Source of the DNA: Methylococcaceae bacterium UBA7658
GTDB taxonomy: Bacteria > Pseudomonadota > Gammaproteobacteria > Methylococcales > Methylomonadaceae
Assembly: GCA_002483425.1 (NCBI GenBank)
Contig: DLHW01000030.1
Coordinates: forward strand, 147,307 to 192,239
DNA length: 44,933 bases
Reading direction: 5' to 3'
Each line of letters starts with the position of its first letter. Positions within the stretch are counted from its first letter, which is position 1. The notes beneath the pieces are model-generated. The model did not search any database and was not told the origin of the DNA. It saw only the letters and a program-made list of their open reading frames with translations. Shown one piece after another: positions 1-8,676 of this stretch. Both the position numbers and the translations under genes were made by a program.

Positions 1-95
1 TCGGCTTGCGCGGCTTTGACTTTTTCCGCGACGGCTTTGATACGTTCGACCGATCCTACCGAAGTACCGCCGAATTTATAGACGTAAAGTGCCAT
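1..95 (-). CDS. lysC: aspartate kinase, N-terminal part (gene runs off the window)
   Basis: Reading the minus strand from the ATG at 95 gives 31 residues beginning MALYVYKFGGTSVGSVER. The KFGGTSV motif is the nucleotide-binding signature at the N-terminus of aspartate kinase, the first enzyme of lysine, methionine and threonine synthesis. Only the first 31 codons lie in the window. The gene order recA-recX-alaS-lysC is a common gammaproteobacterial arrangement and supports the call. Here a sulfotransferase gene and intergenic sequence separate it from alaS. Confidence 0.9.
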   Translation of the reverse strand, partial: MALYVYKFGGTSVGSVERIKAVAEKVKAAQA

Positions 96-372
96 TCAAT
101 GAAGCCTAGTGTTTATTAAAAAATTGTTATTATAAGTAGTTAAAAGAAAATCCGGAGCCGTTTACATTTAAGAACCGCTCACCACAGACGAAATCTAATG
201 CTTGCCTTTTACCCTAAGATTGTCGTATTAATTAATCGGAATTCCTTTATTATCAAATAGTCGGCGGATATCGTGCGTTTTGGAAATCTTGCCGCTGCAA
301 TTATCAAGTCCGGCGTTAATTATTATCGAAATATCGATGGTTTTCCGGCTTACTTATCAATGAACTCAATCT

Positions 373-1323
373 TTATACGACATAAGGCGAATTGATAAGA
401 TGAACGTTTCGACCCGCTATTGTAACCTCCACTTTATCGCCGGGCATCAATATTTCATGCGCATCCAAATTAATGATGAAGCCGCAATTTTTCCGGAAGC
501 GGGCATTGCTCTTATTGACATCATCTCTCAAAAAATTCGCCTCCACCTCCCGCTTTAGTTGTCCGTTAATCGTTAATTCAATTTTGAGAGGATAGTTATC
601 CGTTACCGATAAAGCCCATCCGGCGATTTTATCCGGCTGCACGATATCAAGGTAACCGAAATGGTTGCTCTCCTTATCCAATTGGCATTTAGTCGTCGAG
701 CGCATGACATATTCTTTAGGCGACGGCTTGATGAAATCGGCAGCCGCTTGCCGTAACATGGGGTTATCGATCCCGAGAAAAGCGCAAATGCCTTCCGCGA
801 CGCCATCCGGAAAAAGCAGCGCCTTCTCATACGATAAAACCAAGGCCGGTCTTTTGGTAAACGCTAAAAACAACAACAGCCAGAAATAATACCAATTAGC
901 GGCAAATAATTCCCTAACCAACGGTCTATTCAGGGAAACTTCCCGTCTTTTAGCGATGGCGAATATGTCGCGGAACACCACGATATAAACCGGCTCCCGA
1001 AACATACCTCTCCCGTTGAAAAACCACCAGCCGCGCGGCAAAACTTTAACTCCCCAAACGGAATGAGCAGCGTTGTATCCGGCTATGATTTTTTTTGCTT
1101 TAGACCGGTTCCGTTCCTTTACGCAACTATCCAATTGGCGGTTTTCGTAAAACGGTGCAAGTTTATATTCAGGCCCCATATAGATGCCAAGCCTTGCCAG
1201 CACACCGGTAACCATTGAAGTACCGCCCCTAGGCACACCAAGCACGATCACGGTTTTGGAAGCCTGATCCGAACAATCCTTATTTAACACAGCTAAGCCG
1301 CTGTTATGTTTGTTAATAGTCAA
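373..1323 (-). CDS. sulfotransferase-like protein with C-terminal glycosyltransferase-associated domain
   Basis: The 316-residue product has a P-loop-like PAPS-binding motif GVPRGGTSM (residues 29-37). A conserved RD followed by a Ser at residues 118-130 matches the 3'-phosphate-binding segment of sulfotransferases. Residues about 222-313 (GYLDIVQPDKIAGWA onward, ending in a NSPY-like turn) resemble a small beta domain found at the ends of bacterial glycosyltransferases and capsule or surface-polysaccharide enzymes. The likely role is sulfation of a surface glycan or lipid; the substrate is unknown. There is no signal peptide, so a cytoplasmic protein is expected. The start is TTG at 1323, because the next ATG (residue 37) would remove the P-loop. 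It sits between lysC and alaS, which are usually adjacent, so it may be an insertion. Confidence 0.7.
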   Translation of the reverse strand: MTINKHNSGLAVLNKDCSDQASKTVIVLGVPRGGTSMVTGVLARLGIYMGPEYKLAPFYENRQLDSCVKERNRSKAKKIIAGYNAAHSVWGVKVLPRGWWFFNGRGMFREPVYIVVFRDIFAIAKRREVSLNRPLVRELFAANWYYFWLLLFLAFTKRPALVLSYEKALLFPDGVAEGICAFLGIDNPMLRQAAADFIKPSPKEYVMRSTTKCQLDKESNHFGYLDIVQPDKIAGWALSVTDNYPLKIELTINGQLKREVEANFLRDDVNKSNARFRKNCGFIINLDAHEILMPGDKVEVTIAGRNVHLINSPYVV

Positions 1324-1451
1324 GAAAATATTTTGATTTTTGATGATGAGAGGAAAATCAATTCACAGACAATTAATTTTACTGGAATAGTTGCGTATTT
1401 TACCATCTAAGGCTATGAGGGGCCGTTATAAAACCATGCCGTAACTAGTAT

Positions 1452-1477
1452 GTCAGGTTGCGATTGCACTACCTGAC
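1452..1477. terminator. inverted repeat downstream of alaS
   Basis: A perfect 7-bp inverted repeat (GTCAGGT at 1452-1458 and ACCTGAC at 1471-1477) lies between the sulfotransferase gene and the end of alaS. It can form a hairpin, but no clear T tract follows on either strand, so a terminator role is only a suggestion. Confidence 0.3.
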
Positions 1478-1480
1478 TAT

Positions 1481-1540
1481 TTGAAAAAGCCCTTTTCCTC
1501 ATAACCGTTATTATGCGGTAATGTGACGAGGTTTTTTCAA
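1481..1540 (-). terminator. possible alaS terminator
   Basis: TTGAAAAA at 1481-1488 and TTTTTTCAA at 1532-1540 are inverted copies, with a second short pairing (CCTC and GAGG) inside them. The structure starts nine bases after the alaS stop codon and its 3' side ends in T-rich sequence on the minus strand. The long inner loop lowers confidence. Confidence 0.35.
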
Positions 1541-1548
1541 AAATGAAG

Positions 1549-4158
1549 TTATCCTAAACGCTCTTTTACCCAACCAGGCACTTGCGCCAGCGCAGCCATC
1601 AAACCCGCCGGATTATTCCCGCCCGCCATCGCCATATCGGGTCGTCCGCCGCCTTTGCCGCCGACTTGCTGGGCGACGAAATTGACCAAATCACCGGCCT
1701 TGACCTTATCCAGCTTGTCTTTGGTGACGCCCGCCACCAGGCTGACTTTATCGCCTTCGACTATAGCCAACACGATGGCGGCACTGCCGAGCTTGTTTTT
1801 AAGCTGGTCGGCGAGGTCGCGCAGAGCTTTCGGGTCGGTATGTTCCAGCTTGACGGCCAGCACTTTCGTTCCGGCGACATCAACGGCTTGGCTTGTCAAT
1901 TCGTTGCCTGCGTTGCTGGCCATTTGTGCCTGTAATTTTTCCAGTTGCTTTTCTAGGCTGCGGGTCTTGTCGAGCAGTTGTTCCAGTTTTTCTGGGGCTT
2001 TGTCCGGCGCGCTTTTCAGTAGTCCGGCAATGATTGCCAACGCCTTATCCCGGCTGGCGATCCACTCCAATGCGTTCGCGCCGGTGACAGCTTCGATGCG
2101 GCGCACACCGGCGGCCACACCGGTTTCGCTGATGATTTTGAACAGGCCGATATCGCCCGCGCGCTCGACATGTGTGCCGCCGCACAGTTCGGTGGAGAAG
2201 TCACCGATTTTCAGAACGCGCACTTCGTCGCCGTATTTTTCACCGAATAAGGCCATTGCACCCGCTTTCATTGCATCGTCTTTCGCCATGACGGTGGCAC
2301 TGGCTAGGTTATTCAGACGAATTTGTTCGTTGACCAACGTTTCGATATGGCTGATTTGCTCCGATGTGATCGGCTCGAAATGGGAAAAGTCGAAACGCAA
2401 GCGTTCCGCATTGACCAACGAACCCTTCTGCGCGACGTGTTCGCCCAAAATATGCCGCAATGCCGCATGCAATAAATGAGTGGCGGAATGGTTAAGCTCG
2501 GTCGCTTTGCGGCGGGTAATGTCCACTTTAGCGAAACACGATTGGCCTTTTTCCAAAACGCCGGACGCCAACCGGCCCTTATGCAAAAACAAAGCGCCGC
2601 CTTGTTTCTGGGTATCGGCAACTTCGAAAATAGCGTTGCTGGCCAAAATCTGACCAATGTCGCCGGCTTGCCCGCCGGATTCTCCGTAAAACGGTGTTTT
2701 GTCGAGTACGATCACGCCGTCCTGACCGGCGCTAAGACGCTCGACTTCCTGACCTTCGTGATATAAGGCAACGATATGGGCCTTATCTTCCAAACAGGCA
2801 TAGCCGGTAAATTCGGTCTGGCCTTGCAGTTTGATTTCTTGAGCATAATCGATACCGAAGCTGCTGGCGGATCGGGCTCGCTCGCGTTGCGCCGCCATCT
2901 CCTCTTCAAATCCGGCCTGATCGATGGTCAGATTGTTTTCGCGGGCATAGTCAGCCGTTAAATCGGCTGGAAAACCGTAAGTGTCGTAGAGCTGGAATAC
3001 GGTTGCACCGGGAATAACGGCGCTTTCCAATTTAGCCACGCAAGCTTCCAAAATCTTCATGCCTTGCCCCAAGGTTTCGGCAAAGCGTTCTTCTTCTATT
3101 TTAAGAATGCGTTCGACTTGTGTTTGTGCAACTTTCAATTCGGGATAAGCGCCACCCATTTCCTCGGCAAGCGGTACGACCAGTTTGTAAAAAAAGATAT
3201 CCTGAATGCCTAAGCGGTAGCCGTGGCGGATGGCGCGGCGAATTATCCGGCGTAGCACATAGCCCCGGCCTTCATTGGACGGCATCACACCGTCGGCAAC
3301 CAGAAACGCGCAAGAGCGGATATGATCGGCGATCACCCGCAGCGAACTTTGGTCGAGGTTGTCCGTATGCGCCAGTTTGGCGGCAGCTTTCAACAGCGTC
3401 TGGAACAAATCGATCTCGTAATTGCTGTGTACGTGTTGCAAAACAGCGGCAATCCGCTCCAAACCCATGCCGGTGTCGACAGACGGTTTCGGTAGCGGCG
3501 TTAACTCGCCGTCGGCGGAACGGTCGTATTGCATGAAGACGAGATTCCAAATCTCAATATAGCGGTCGCCGTCTTCATCGGGCGAACCCGGAGGGCCGCC
3601 AGGAATATGCTCGCCGTGGTCGTAAAAAATTTCCGAACACGGTCCGCACGGACCGGTATCGCCCATCGACCAGAAATTATCTTTCGCACCGATTCTGGAG
3701 AAGCGGCTACGGTCGATACCGACATCATTCAGCCAGATCGATTCGGCTTCGGCGTCTTCCTCGAAAACCGTGACCCAGAGTTTTTCAGGCGAAATGCCGA
3801 GCTCCTTGGTCAAAAAATCCCAGGCATAATGAATCGCTTCTTTCTTAAAATAATCGCCGAAACTGAAATTGCCCAGCATTTCGAAGAAGGTATGGTGCCG
3901 CGCGGTATAGCCGACGTTTTCCAAGTCGTTATGTTTGCCGCCCGCGCGCACACAACGCTGGCTAGTCGCCGCCCGGACAAAATCGCGCTGCTCGCGGCCC
4001 AGAAAAACGTCCTTGAATTGCACCATGCCGGCATTAGTAAACAGTAAAGTCGGATCGTTACCCGGCACCAAGGAACTCGAAGGCTGGAGGGAATGCCCAT
4101 GGCGGCGGAAAAATTCCAGGAAGGCCGCGCGCAACTCCGCGCTAGTCATTTTTTTCAT
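1549..4158 (-). CDS. alaS: alanyl-tRNA synthetase
   Basis: This enzyme charges tRNA-Ala with alanine in the cytoplasm and clears mischarged serine or glycine through its editing domain. The 869-residue length is normal for bacterial AlaRS. Visible landmarks are the class II catalytic core near the N-terminus (RHGHSLQPSSSLVP, then GDTGPCGPCSE), the zinc-binding editing site (HSATHLLH and CGGTHV), a coiled-coil segment, and the C-terminal DHHA1 region with GGKGGGRPDMAMAGG. It starts at an ATG 24 bases after the recX stop codon, so recA-recX-alaS is probably one transcription unit, as in many gammaproteobacteria. Large open frames on the opposite strand here are shadows of this gene. Confidence 0.98.
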   Translation of the reverse strand: MKKMTSAELRAAFLEFFRRHGHSLQPSSSLVPGNDPTLLFTNAGMVQFKDVFLGREQRDFVRAATSQRCVRAGGKHNDLENVGYTARHHTFFEMLGNFSFGDYFKKEAIHYAWDFLTKELGISPEKLWVTVFEEDAEAESIWLNDVGIDRSRFSRIGAKDNFWSMGDTGPCGPCSEIFYDHGEHIPGGPPGSPDEDGDRYIEIWNLVFMQYDRSADGELTPLPKPSVDTGMGLERIAAVLQHVHSNYEIDLFQTLLKAAAKLAHTDNLDQSSLRVIADHIRSCAFLVADGVMPSNEGRGYVLRRIIRRAIRHGYRLGIQDIFFYKLVVPLAEEMGGAYPELKVAQTQVERILKIEEERFAETLGQGMKILEACVAKLESAVIPGATVFQLYDTYGFPADLTADYARENNLTIDQAGFEEEMAAQRERARSASSFGIDYAQEIKLQGQTEFTGYACLEDKAHIVALYHEGQEVERLSAGQDGVIVLDKTPFYGESGGQAGDIGQILASNAIFEVADTQKQGGALFLHKGRLASGVLEKGQSCFAKVDITRRKATELNHSATHLLHAALRHILGEHVAQKGSLVNAERLRFDFSHFEPITSEQISHIETLVNEQIRLNNLASATVMAKDDAMKAGAMALFGEKYGDEVRVLKIGDFSTELCGGTHVERAGDIGLFKIISETGVAAGVRRIEAVTGANALEWIASRDKALAIIAGLLKSAPDKAPEKLEQLLDKTRSLEKQLEKLQAQMASNAGNELTSQAVDVAGTKVLAVKLEHTDPKALRDLADQLKNKLGSAAIVLAIVEGDKVSLVAGVTKDKLDKVKAGDLVNFVAQQVGGKGGGRPDMAMAGGNNPAGLMAALAQVPGWVKERLG

Positions 4159-4182
4159 ATTACCCGTAAAACTTGATTATAA

Positions 4183-4689
4183 TTATTCGGACTGCGGTTT
4201 TAAGAACGTGTTAATCATGCTATTGGAGAAACCGCGCTGTAGTAAAAACCGGATGCGTTTGGCGCGCTCATTGCGGTCGAAACTGGCGGCGCTGGAAAAT
4301 TTTTTAAGGTAGACTTGCTCCAAAAGAGACTGCCAATCATCTGTCGCTTTTCGCATGGCGTTTTCAATCTCGCTTGGATCTATCCCTTGTTGACGAAGTT
4401 CGAAAGCAATACGGACGGGACCGAAACCTTTTTGACTGCGCATTCTGGCGTAGTTTTCGGCATAGCGCGAATCGCTTTGCCAGCTTTGCAGAGACAGTTC
4501 ATCGACAGTTTCGGAAACCCGGTTCCGGTCATACCCCTTAAACGTCAATTTATCTTGCAGTTCTTGCCGGCTGTGATCCCTTCGTGTCAATAAACGCAAA
4601 CATTCTTTCCGGATTTGCTTGCTGTTCCGGCCGGGTTCTTCTTTATTAAAATCGTCCATGTCAGAAGAATCATCGCGCCTATTCTTCAT
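4183..4689 (-). CDS. recX: RecX regulatory protein
   Basis: RecX binds RecA filaments and limits recombinase activity. The protein is rich in basic and three-helix repeat sequence typical of the family: LTRRDHSRQELQDKL, then YAENYARMRSQKGFGP and IRFLLQRGFSNSMI. It lies directly downstream of recA. Several starts are possible: a TTG at 4707, the ATG at 4689 that overlaps the recA stop by 11 bases, and an ATG at 4659 that falls 20 bases past recA. I chose the ATG at 4689 because it would allow translational coupling. No strong ribosome-binding site decides the matter. The length (about 158-168 residues) is normal for RecX. Confidence 0.9.
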   Translation of the reverse strand: MKNRRDDSSDMDDFNKEEPGRNSKQIRKECLRLLTRRDHSRQELQDKLTFKGYDRNRVSETVDELSLQSWQSDSRYAENYARMRSQKGFGPVRIAFELRQQGIDPSEIENAMRKATDDWQSLLEQVYLKKFSSAASFDRNERAKRIRFLLQRGFSNSMINTFLKPQSE

Positions 4690-5710
4690 CGGCAATGGGC
4701 GATTCAATAAAAGTTATCGGCCGGCTAAACGCTTCCGCCCTGATTTTGCTTTCGATTTCTTTGGCTTTGTCGGGGTGTTCTTTCAGATAAGCTTTGGCGT
4801 TGTCCTTGCCTTGGCCGATTTTTTCACTGCCATAACTGTACCAGGAGCCGGCTTTCTGGATGAAGCCATATTTGACGCCGAGGTCGACCAGTTCGCCTAA
4901 AAAGGAAATGCCCTCGCCGTATAAAATCTCGAATTCGGCTTCCCGGAACGGCGGCGCGACTTTATTTTTAACCACCTTGACGCGGGTTTCATTACCGATC
5001 AATTCCTCGCCTTTTTTCACCGAGCCGACGCGCCGGATATCAAGACGGACGGAAGCGTAAAATTTTAACGCATTTCCGCCCGTGGTGGTTTCCGGATTGC
5101 CGAACATTACGCCGATTTTCATCCTGATCTGGTTGATAAAAATAACTAAGGTATTGGAGCGCTTGATATTGCCGGTCAGCTTCCTCAGCGCCTGGGACAT
5201 TAAGCGGGCCTGCAAGCCCATGTGAGAATCGCCCATGTCGCCTTCGATTTCCGCCTTCGGCGTGAGCGCGGCAACCGAATCCACAACAACAACATCGACG
5301 GCGCCGGAACGTACCAGCATGTCGGTAATCTCCAGCGCTTGCTCGCCGGTATCCGGCTGAGAAACCAGCAATTCATTGACATTGACGCCGATTTTTTCAG
5401 CATAACCTGGATCGAGCGCGTGTTCGGCATCGACGAAAGCCGCCGTACCGCCCAGCTTTTGCATTTCCGCAATGACTTGCAAAGTCAGCGTGGTTTTGCC
5501 GGACGATTCAGGCCCGTAAATTTCCACAACCCGGCCACGCGGCAAACCGCCGCAACCCAAGGCAATATCTAAACCTAACGAACCCGTCGACACCACCTCG
5601 ATATCGCGCGACGCAGCAACATCGCCCATACGCATGACGGAACCTTTGCCGAACTGCTTCTCGATTTGCATCAACGCGGCGCCTAACGCTTTTTTCTTGT
5701 TCTCGTCCAT
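4679..5710 (-). CDS. recA: recombinase RecA
   Basis: RecA forms filaments on single-stranded DNA, catalyses strand exchange and promotes LexA self-cleavage. The 343-residue product begins MDENKKKALGAALMQIEKQFG. It has the Walker A motif GPESSGKTT, a conserved VVVDSVAALTP segment and the FINQIRMKIGVMFGNPETT loop region, and ends in the usual acidic tail (ADEE). The ATG at 5710 is preceded by an AAGGA ribosome-binding site about 9 bases upstream. A longer reading from 5785 adds an N-terminus that RecA proteins lack. recX follows with a short overlap. Confidence 0.99.
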   Translation of the reverse strand: MDENKKKALGAALMQIEKQFGKGSVMRMGDVAASRDIEVVSTGSLGLDIALGCGGLPRGRVVEIYGPESSGKTTLTLQVIAEMQKLGGTAAFVDAEHALDPGYAEKIGVNVNELLVSQPDTGEQALEITDMLVRSGAVDVVVVDSVAALTPKAEIEGDMGDSHMGLQARLMSQALRKLTGNIKRSNTLVIFINQIRMKIGVMFGNPETTTGGNALKFYASVRLDIRRVGSVKKGEELIGNETRVKVVKNKVAPPFREAEFEILYGEGISFLGELVDLGVKYGFIQKAGSWYSYGSEKIGQGKDNAKAYLKEHPDKAKEIESKIRAEAFSRPITFIESPIADEE

Positions 5711-5732
5711 TGTGGGTATCCTTCGAGGGTGC

Positions 5733-5761
5733 TTATTAACCTGTAAACTTCGGTCAATCAA
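5733..5761 (-). promoter_or_regulatory. probable sigma-70 promoter of recA
   Basis: On the minus strand TTGATT (5756-5761) is followed after exactly 17 bases by TAATAA (5733-5738), about 22 bases upstream of the recA ATG. Both hexamers match the vegetative consensus well enough for a promoter. Confidence 0.45.
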
Positions 5762-5776
5762 TTGATTATTATCACA

Positions 5777-5796
5777 TACCCGCATCAGTTCGGGTA
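5777..5796. promoter_or_regulatory. inverted repeat upstream of the recA promoter
   Basis: TACCCG (5777-5782) and CGGGTA (5791-5796) form a perfect 6-bp inverted repeat with an 8-base spacer, just upstream of the putative recA -35 box. The usual gammaproteobacterial LexA box (CTGT-N8-ACAG) was not seen near recA, so this dyad is a candidate operator. A LexA link is inference only. Confidence 0.25.
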
Positions 5797-5978
5797 GTGT
5801 TGATTTAGCATGGAGCGTTGATAAACAAACATTGATGAAGTATTAACAATTCATTAATCAACTTGGGGAAATTCATAATTGCTAACTACATAACAATTTA
5901 AATTTTAAAAAAATGGCATGCTAGCCTTATAGCTCTTTGGTAAATAACCTACATTACGAATTTAGGCGGGCGGGCACA

Positions 5979-8147
5979 ATGACAAATTTTTATACAAAGC
6001 TTTTTTTTATTCTCGCTTTAACGATTGCTGGATCGCTTACTCAGGCCGCCATTAACAATCCGGTCTTGTTTGTCACGCAAGTTCCGTTACCGCAAGATTT
6101 TTGTACGATGAACGCGACCTTTTGCAACCATCGGGGCAGAATCGACGTTACCGGACGCGGCGGAGACTTATGGATACGTTACCCTGACGGCGTTTTGAAA
6201 AACCTGACGGCGGCGGCCGGTTACGGACAAACCGGTTTGCAAGGTGCTAAAGCCATTCAAGTGCGCGATCCGGCGGTATCCTGGAGCGGGACCAAAGCGA
6301 TTTTCAGTATGGTTACCGGTGCGCCCAGCCAATATCAAATCAAACAATATTTTTGGCAACTTTATGAAATCACCGGCTTAGGTAAAAACCAAACACCGAT
6401 TATCAAGAAAGTACCCAATCAACCGCCCTACAACAATGTTTCGCCTGTGTACGGCACAGACGGCAGGGTTATTTTCGTCTCCGACCGCCCTCGCAACGGG
6501 CAAGCTTTACTTTATCCGCAATTAGACGAATACGAAGAACAACCGACCAATACCGGCATTTGGAGTTTATCATCCGCAACCGGCAATTTAAAATTGCTCA
6601 ATCATGCCCCTTCCGGCGATTTCAATCCTATAGTGGATAATTACGGACGAGTAATTTTTACTCAATGGGATCACTTGCAGCAGGATCAACAAGCGGCGGC
6701 CGATCGCAACAAAACCGGCAATTACGGCACGTTTAACTTTGCTAGCGAAACTTCGTCAACAATCTTGAACAGCCGGAAAGAAGTTTTCCCCGAGCCTTTG
6801 AAATTCGATATGTTGAGTTTGGCGGGGACGAATTTATACGGTCACGCCTTCAACCAATTTTTCCCTTGGCAAGTCAACGAAGACGGCACGGAAGTGGAGA
6901 CCGTTAATCACGTTGGCCGCCATGAATTGGGCGGCACCTATGTCGACGGCGTTTTTACGGACGATCCGGTGTTGACGTATTTAACCAGCAGTACACTGAG
7001 AGCCACAAAAATCAGCAATCTTTTTCAAATTAAACAAGACCCGGTCAATCCCAATTTTTATATAGGTATCGACGCGCCCGAATTCGGCACTCATGCATCG
7101 GGGCAAATTGTCCGTTTGACCAACGGAGCGCCCAATTTTAACGCCGATATGATGACCATTAAATACATCACCGATAAGGCAACCAAATTTCCAACGTCCG
7201 AAGGGCAAACTCCGCCACCCGCGCATTCTGGTTTGTATCGCGACCCGCTGGTATTATCGGACGGCAGCATGATCAGTGCGCACACCTATGAAACATACGC
7301 CGACAAAAATCTGGGTACGACTGCCAGTCCGCAAGCGCGCTACGATTACCGGCTACGCACATTGAAGAAACAAACTAACGGGATTTGGGTAGCGGATCAG
7401 CCCTTGACTAACGGCATTCAAAAATCGGTTAAATATTACAATCCGGATACATTGGTGAGCTATACCGGCGATTTATGGGAGTTACAACCGGTTGAAGTAA
7501 AGGCCAGAACAATTCCTCCGCGCCGCGTTCCGGTCTTAGCCGCGCCCGAGGCGGCTGTATTGGCGGAAGAAGGTGTGCCGGAAACCGCACTGCGCCAATA
7601 TTTGACTAACAAAGGTTTGGCGCTGGCGATTATGCGCAACGTCACGGTGCGCGACGATGACGACAAACAACAACCCTTTAATCTGCGGGTGGCGGGCACA
7701 ACAACCCAACAAGTCGCGGCAACCGGCAAAATTTACGACATCGCCCACTTCCAAGCTTTTCAAGGCGATCAGATTCGCGGCTTAAAAGGTTGTTGCTCGA
7801 GTACGCCAGTACCCGGCCGCCGTGTGTTAGCGCAAGAATTGCACAGCGTAACCGGTAATCCGCCTAACCCCATCGGGCCTAAAGGCAGCGTGAAGATTGC
7901 TGACGACGGTTCGGTGGCGATGTTATTGCCCGCGCGGCGGGCGTTGAGCTGGCAGTTGACGGACCCTGACGGTAACTTTGTTGTTAGAGAGCGCAACTGG
8001 CTATCGCTCCAACCGGGCGAAATCCGAACCTGTCCGGCTTGTCACGGCGTTAATACTAAAAATCAAGCCGGCGGCGGTAGCCCTACCAATAAACCCAAGG
8101 CTTTCCGGCAGTTATTACAATATTTGAAAAGCCTTGGCGCGATTTGA
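5979..8147 (+). CDS. secreted c-type-heme protein resembling hydrazine synthase alpha-like proteins
   Basis: From the ATG at 5979 the product is 722 residues with a clear signal peptide (hydrophobic core FFILALTIAGS, cleavage near TQA). The body contains beta-propeller-like repeats such as SPVYGTDGRVIFVSDRP and NPIVDNYGRVIFTQWDH. Near the C-terminus, LSLQPGEIRTCPACHG carries a CxxCH heme-attachment motif at about residues 685-689. The motif is preceded by the LTDPDGNFVVRERNW segment typical of HzsA-like proteins. These features suggest a periplasmic or outer-surface monoheme protein. True hydrazine synthesis is unlikely, because no beta or gamma subunit genes are nearby. It stands alone, with AT-rich DNA upstream. 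A TTG at 5937 is an alternative start, but it puts 14 extra residues before the signal peptide. Confidence 0.65.
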   Translation: MTNFYTKLFFILALTIAGSLTQAAINNPVLFVTQVPLPQDFCTMNATFCNHRGRIDVTGRGGDLWIRYPDGVLKNLTAAAGYGQTGLQGAKAIQVRDPAVSWSGTKAIFSMVTGAPSQYQIKQYFWQLYEITGLGKNQTPIIKKVPNQPPYNNVSPVYGTDGRVIFVSDRPRNGQALLYPQLDEYEEQPTNTGIWSLSSATGNLKLLNHAPSGDFNPIVDNYGRVIFTQWDHLQQDQQAAADRNKTGNYGTFNFASETSSTILNSRKEVFPEPLKFDMLSLAGTNLYGHAFNQFFPWQVNEDGTEVETVNHVGRHELGGTYVDGVFTDDPVLTYLTSSTLRATKISNLFQIKQDPVNPNFYIGIDAPEFGTHASGQIVRLTNGAPNFNADMMTIKYITDKATKFPTSEGQTPPPAHSGLYRDPLVLSDGSMISAHTYETYADKNLGTTASPQARYDYRLRTLKKQTNGIWVADQPLTNGIQKSVKYYNPDTLVSYTGDLWELQPVEVKARTIPPRRVPVLAAPEAAVLAEEGVPETALRQYLTNKGLALAIMRNVTVRDDDDKQQPFNLRVAGTTTQQVAATGKIYDIAHFQAFQGDQIRGLKGCCSSTPVPGRRVLAQELHSVTGNPPNPIGPKGSVKIADDGSVAMLLPARRALSWQLTDPDGNFVVRERNWLSLQPGEIRTCPACHGVNTKNQAGGGSPTNKPKAFRQLLQYLKSLGAI

Positions 8148-8161
8148 TAATTGACTTATAT

Positions 8162-8280
8162 TGTCGGATGTCACCATTAGTGACAAACGAGCCATTGATT
8201 TTTAAAAGTTTTGTCATTTTCTTTGACATGGGTTTTTTCAACTATTGTCACAGATAATGGCAATTTCTCGAAAAATGTCA
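8162..8280. repeat. array of TGTCA/TGACA motifs, possible transposon end
   Basis: Six TGTCA or TGACA pentamers occur at 8169, 8181, 8212, 8224, 8246 and 8276. The first four form two identical dyads, TGTCA-N7-TGACA, whose centres are 43 bases apart. The array begins 15 bases past a stop codon and borders a decayed region. A segment ATTAGTGACAA (8176-8186) recurs inverted in the array at 10362-10416. This layout recalls the multiple transposase-binding sites in Tn7/Tn5053-type transposon ends. Operators for an unknown regulator are the alternative. No transposase gene remains. Confidence 0.35.
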
Positions 8281-8424
8281 TAGAGAACACGGTCATTAAT
8301 TTGCCAAATAATATGATCTTAGTTTAAGGTCTGAAATTTCCGGAAGACTTTTGCGTCCTTTCTCTACATTTTGTGGCTCTCTGCTTTTATACCGATCCTC
8401 TTTAGGCGTTTTTTGAGATCAATT

Positions 8425-8676
8425 TTAAATACCATCTACCACGGTAGCCATTGATACACCTAGCATTTCATCTGTCGTTATTATTCCTAACGTTTCTGCG
8501 GCAGGAACAATAGAGTCTTTAAGTGGCGAATTTTCGGTGAAATTAAAGAGACGAGCCCAATAGACTGCAAGCGTTTCAGGCGGCCAATATTTTGATTCAC
8601 GTTCATCCACATCAAAACCAAAAAGCTCATAAGCTAGACTTCTGTCTACTTTTTTGGTTAAAGTTGATAGTTGCAA
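8425..8676 (-). pseudogene. short open frame, probable gene fragment, function unknown
   Basis: An 83-codon minus-strand frame with natural-looking composition (for example YELFGFDVDERESKYWPP and AAETLGIITTDEMLG) opens at a TTG. The frame stays open for about a further dozen codons upstream without an ATG. It abuts the broken TrlF-like gene on the opposite strand. I do not recognise it. The absence of a normal start and the decayed surroundings suggest the 3' remnant of a larger gene. Confidence 0.3.

Noticed and set aside
1655..2479. 274-codon plus-strand open frame opposite alaS
   Set aside because: It lies wholly inside alaS on the other strand, has low-complexity Ser/Ala/Leu-rich sequence and no ribosome-binding site. 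GC-rich third positions of alaS explain it.
5711..5785. N-terminal extension of recA to 5785
   Set aside because: RecA proteins start at the MDENKKK-type sequence, and the AAGGA site and probable promoter fall inside the extension.
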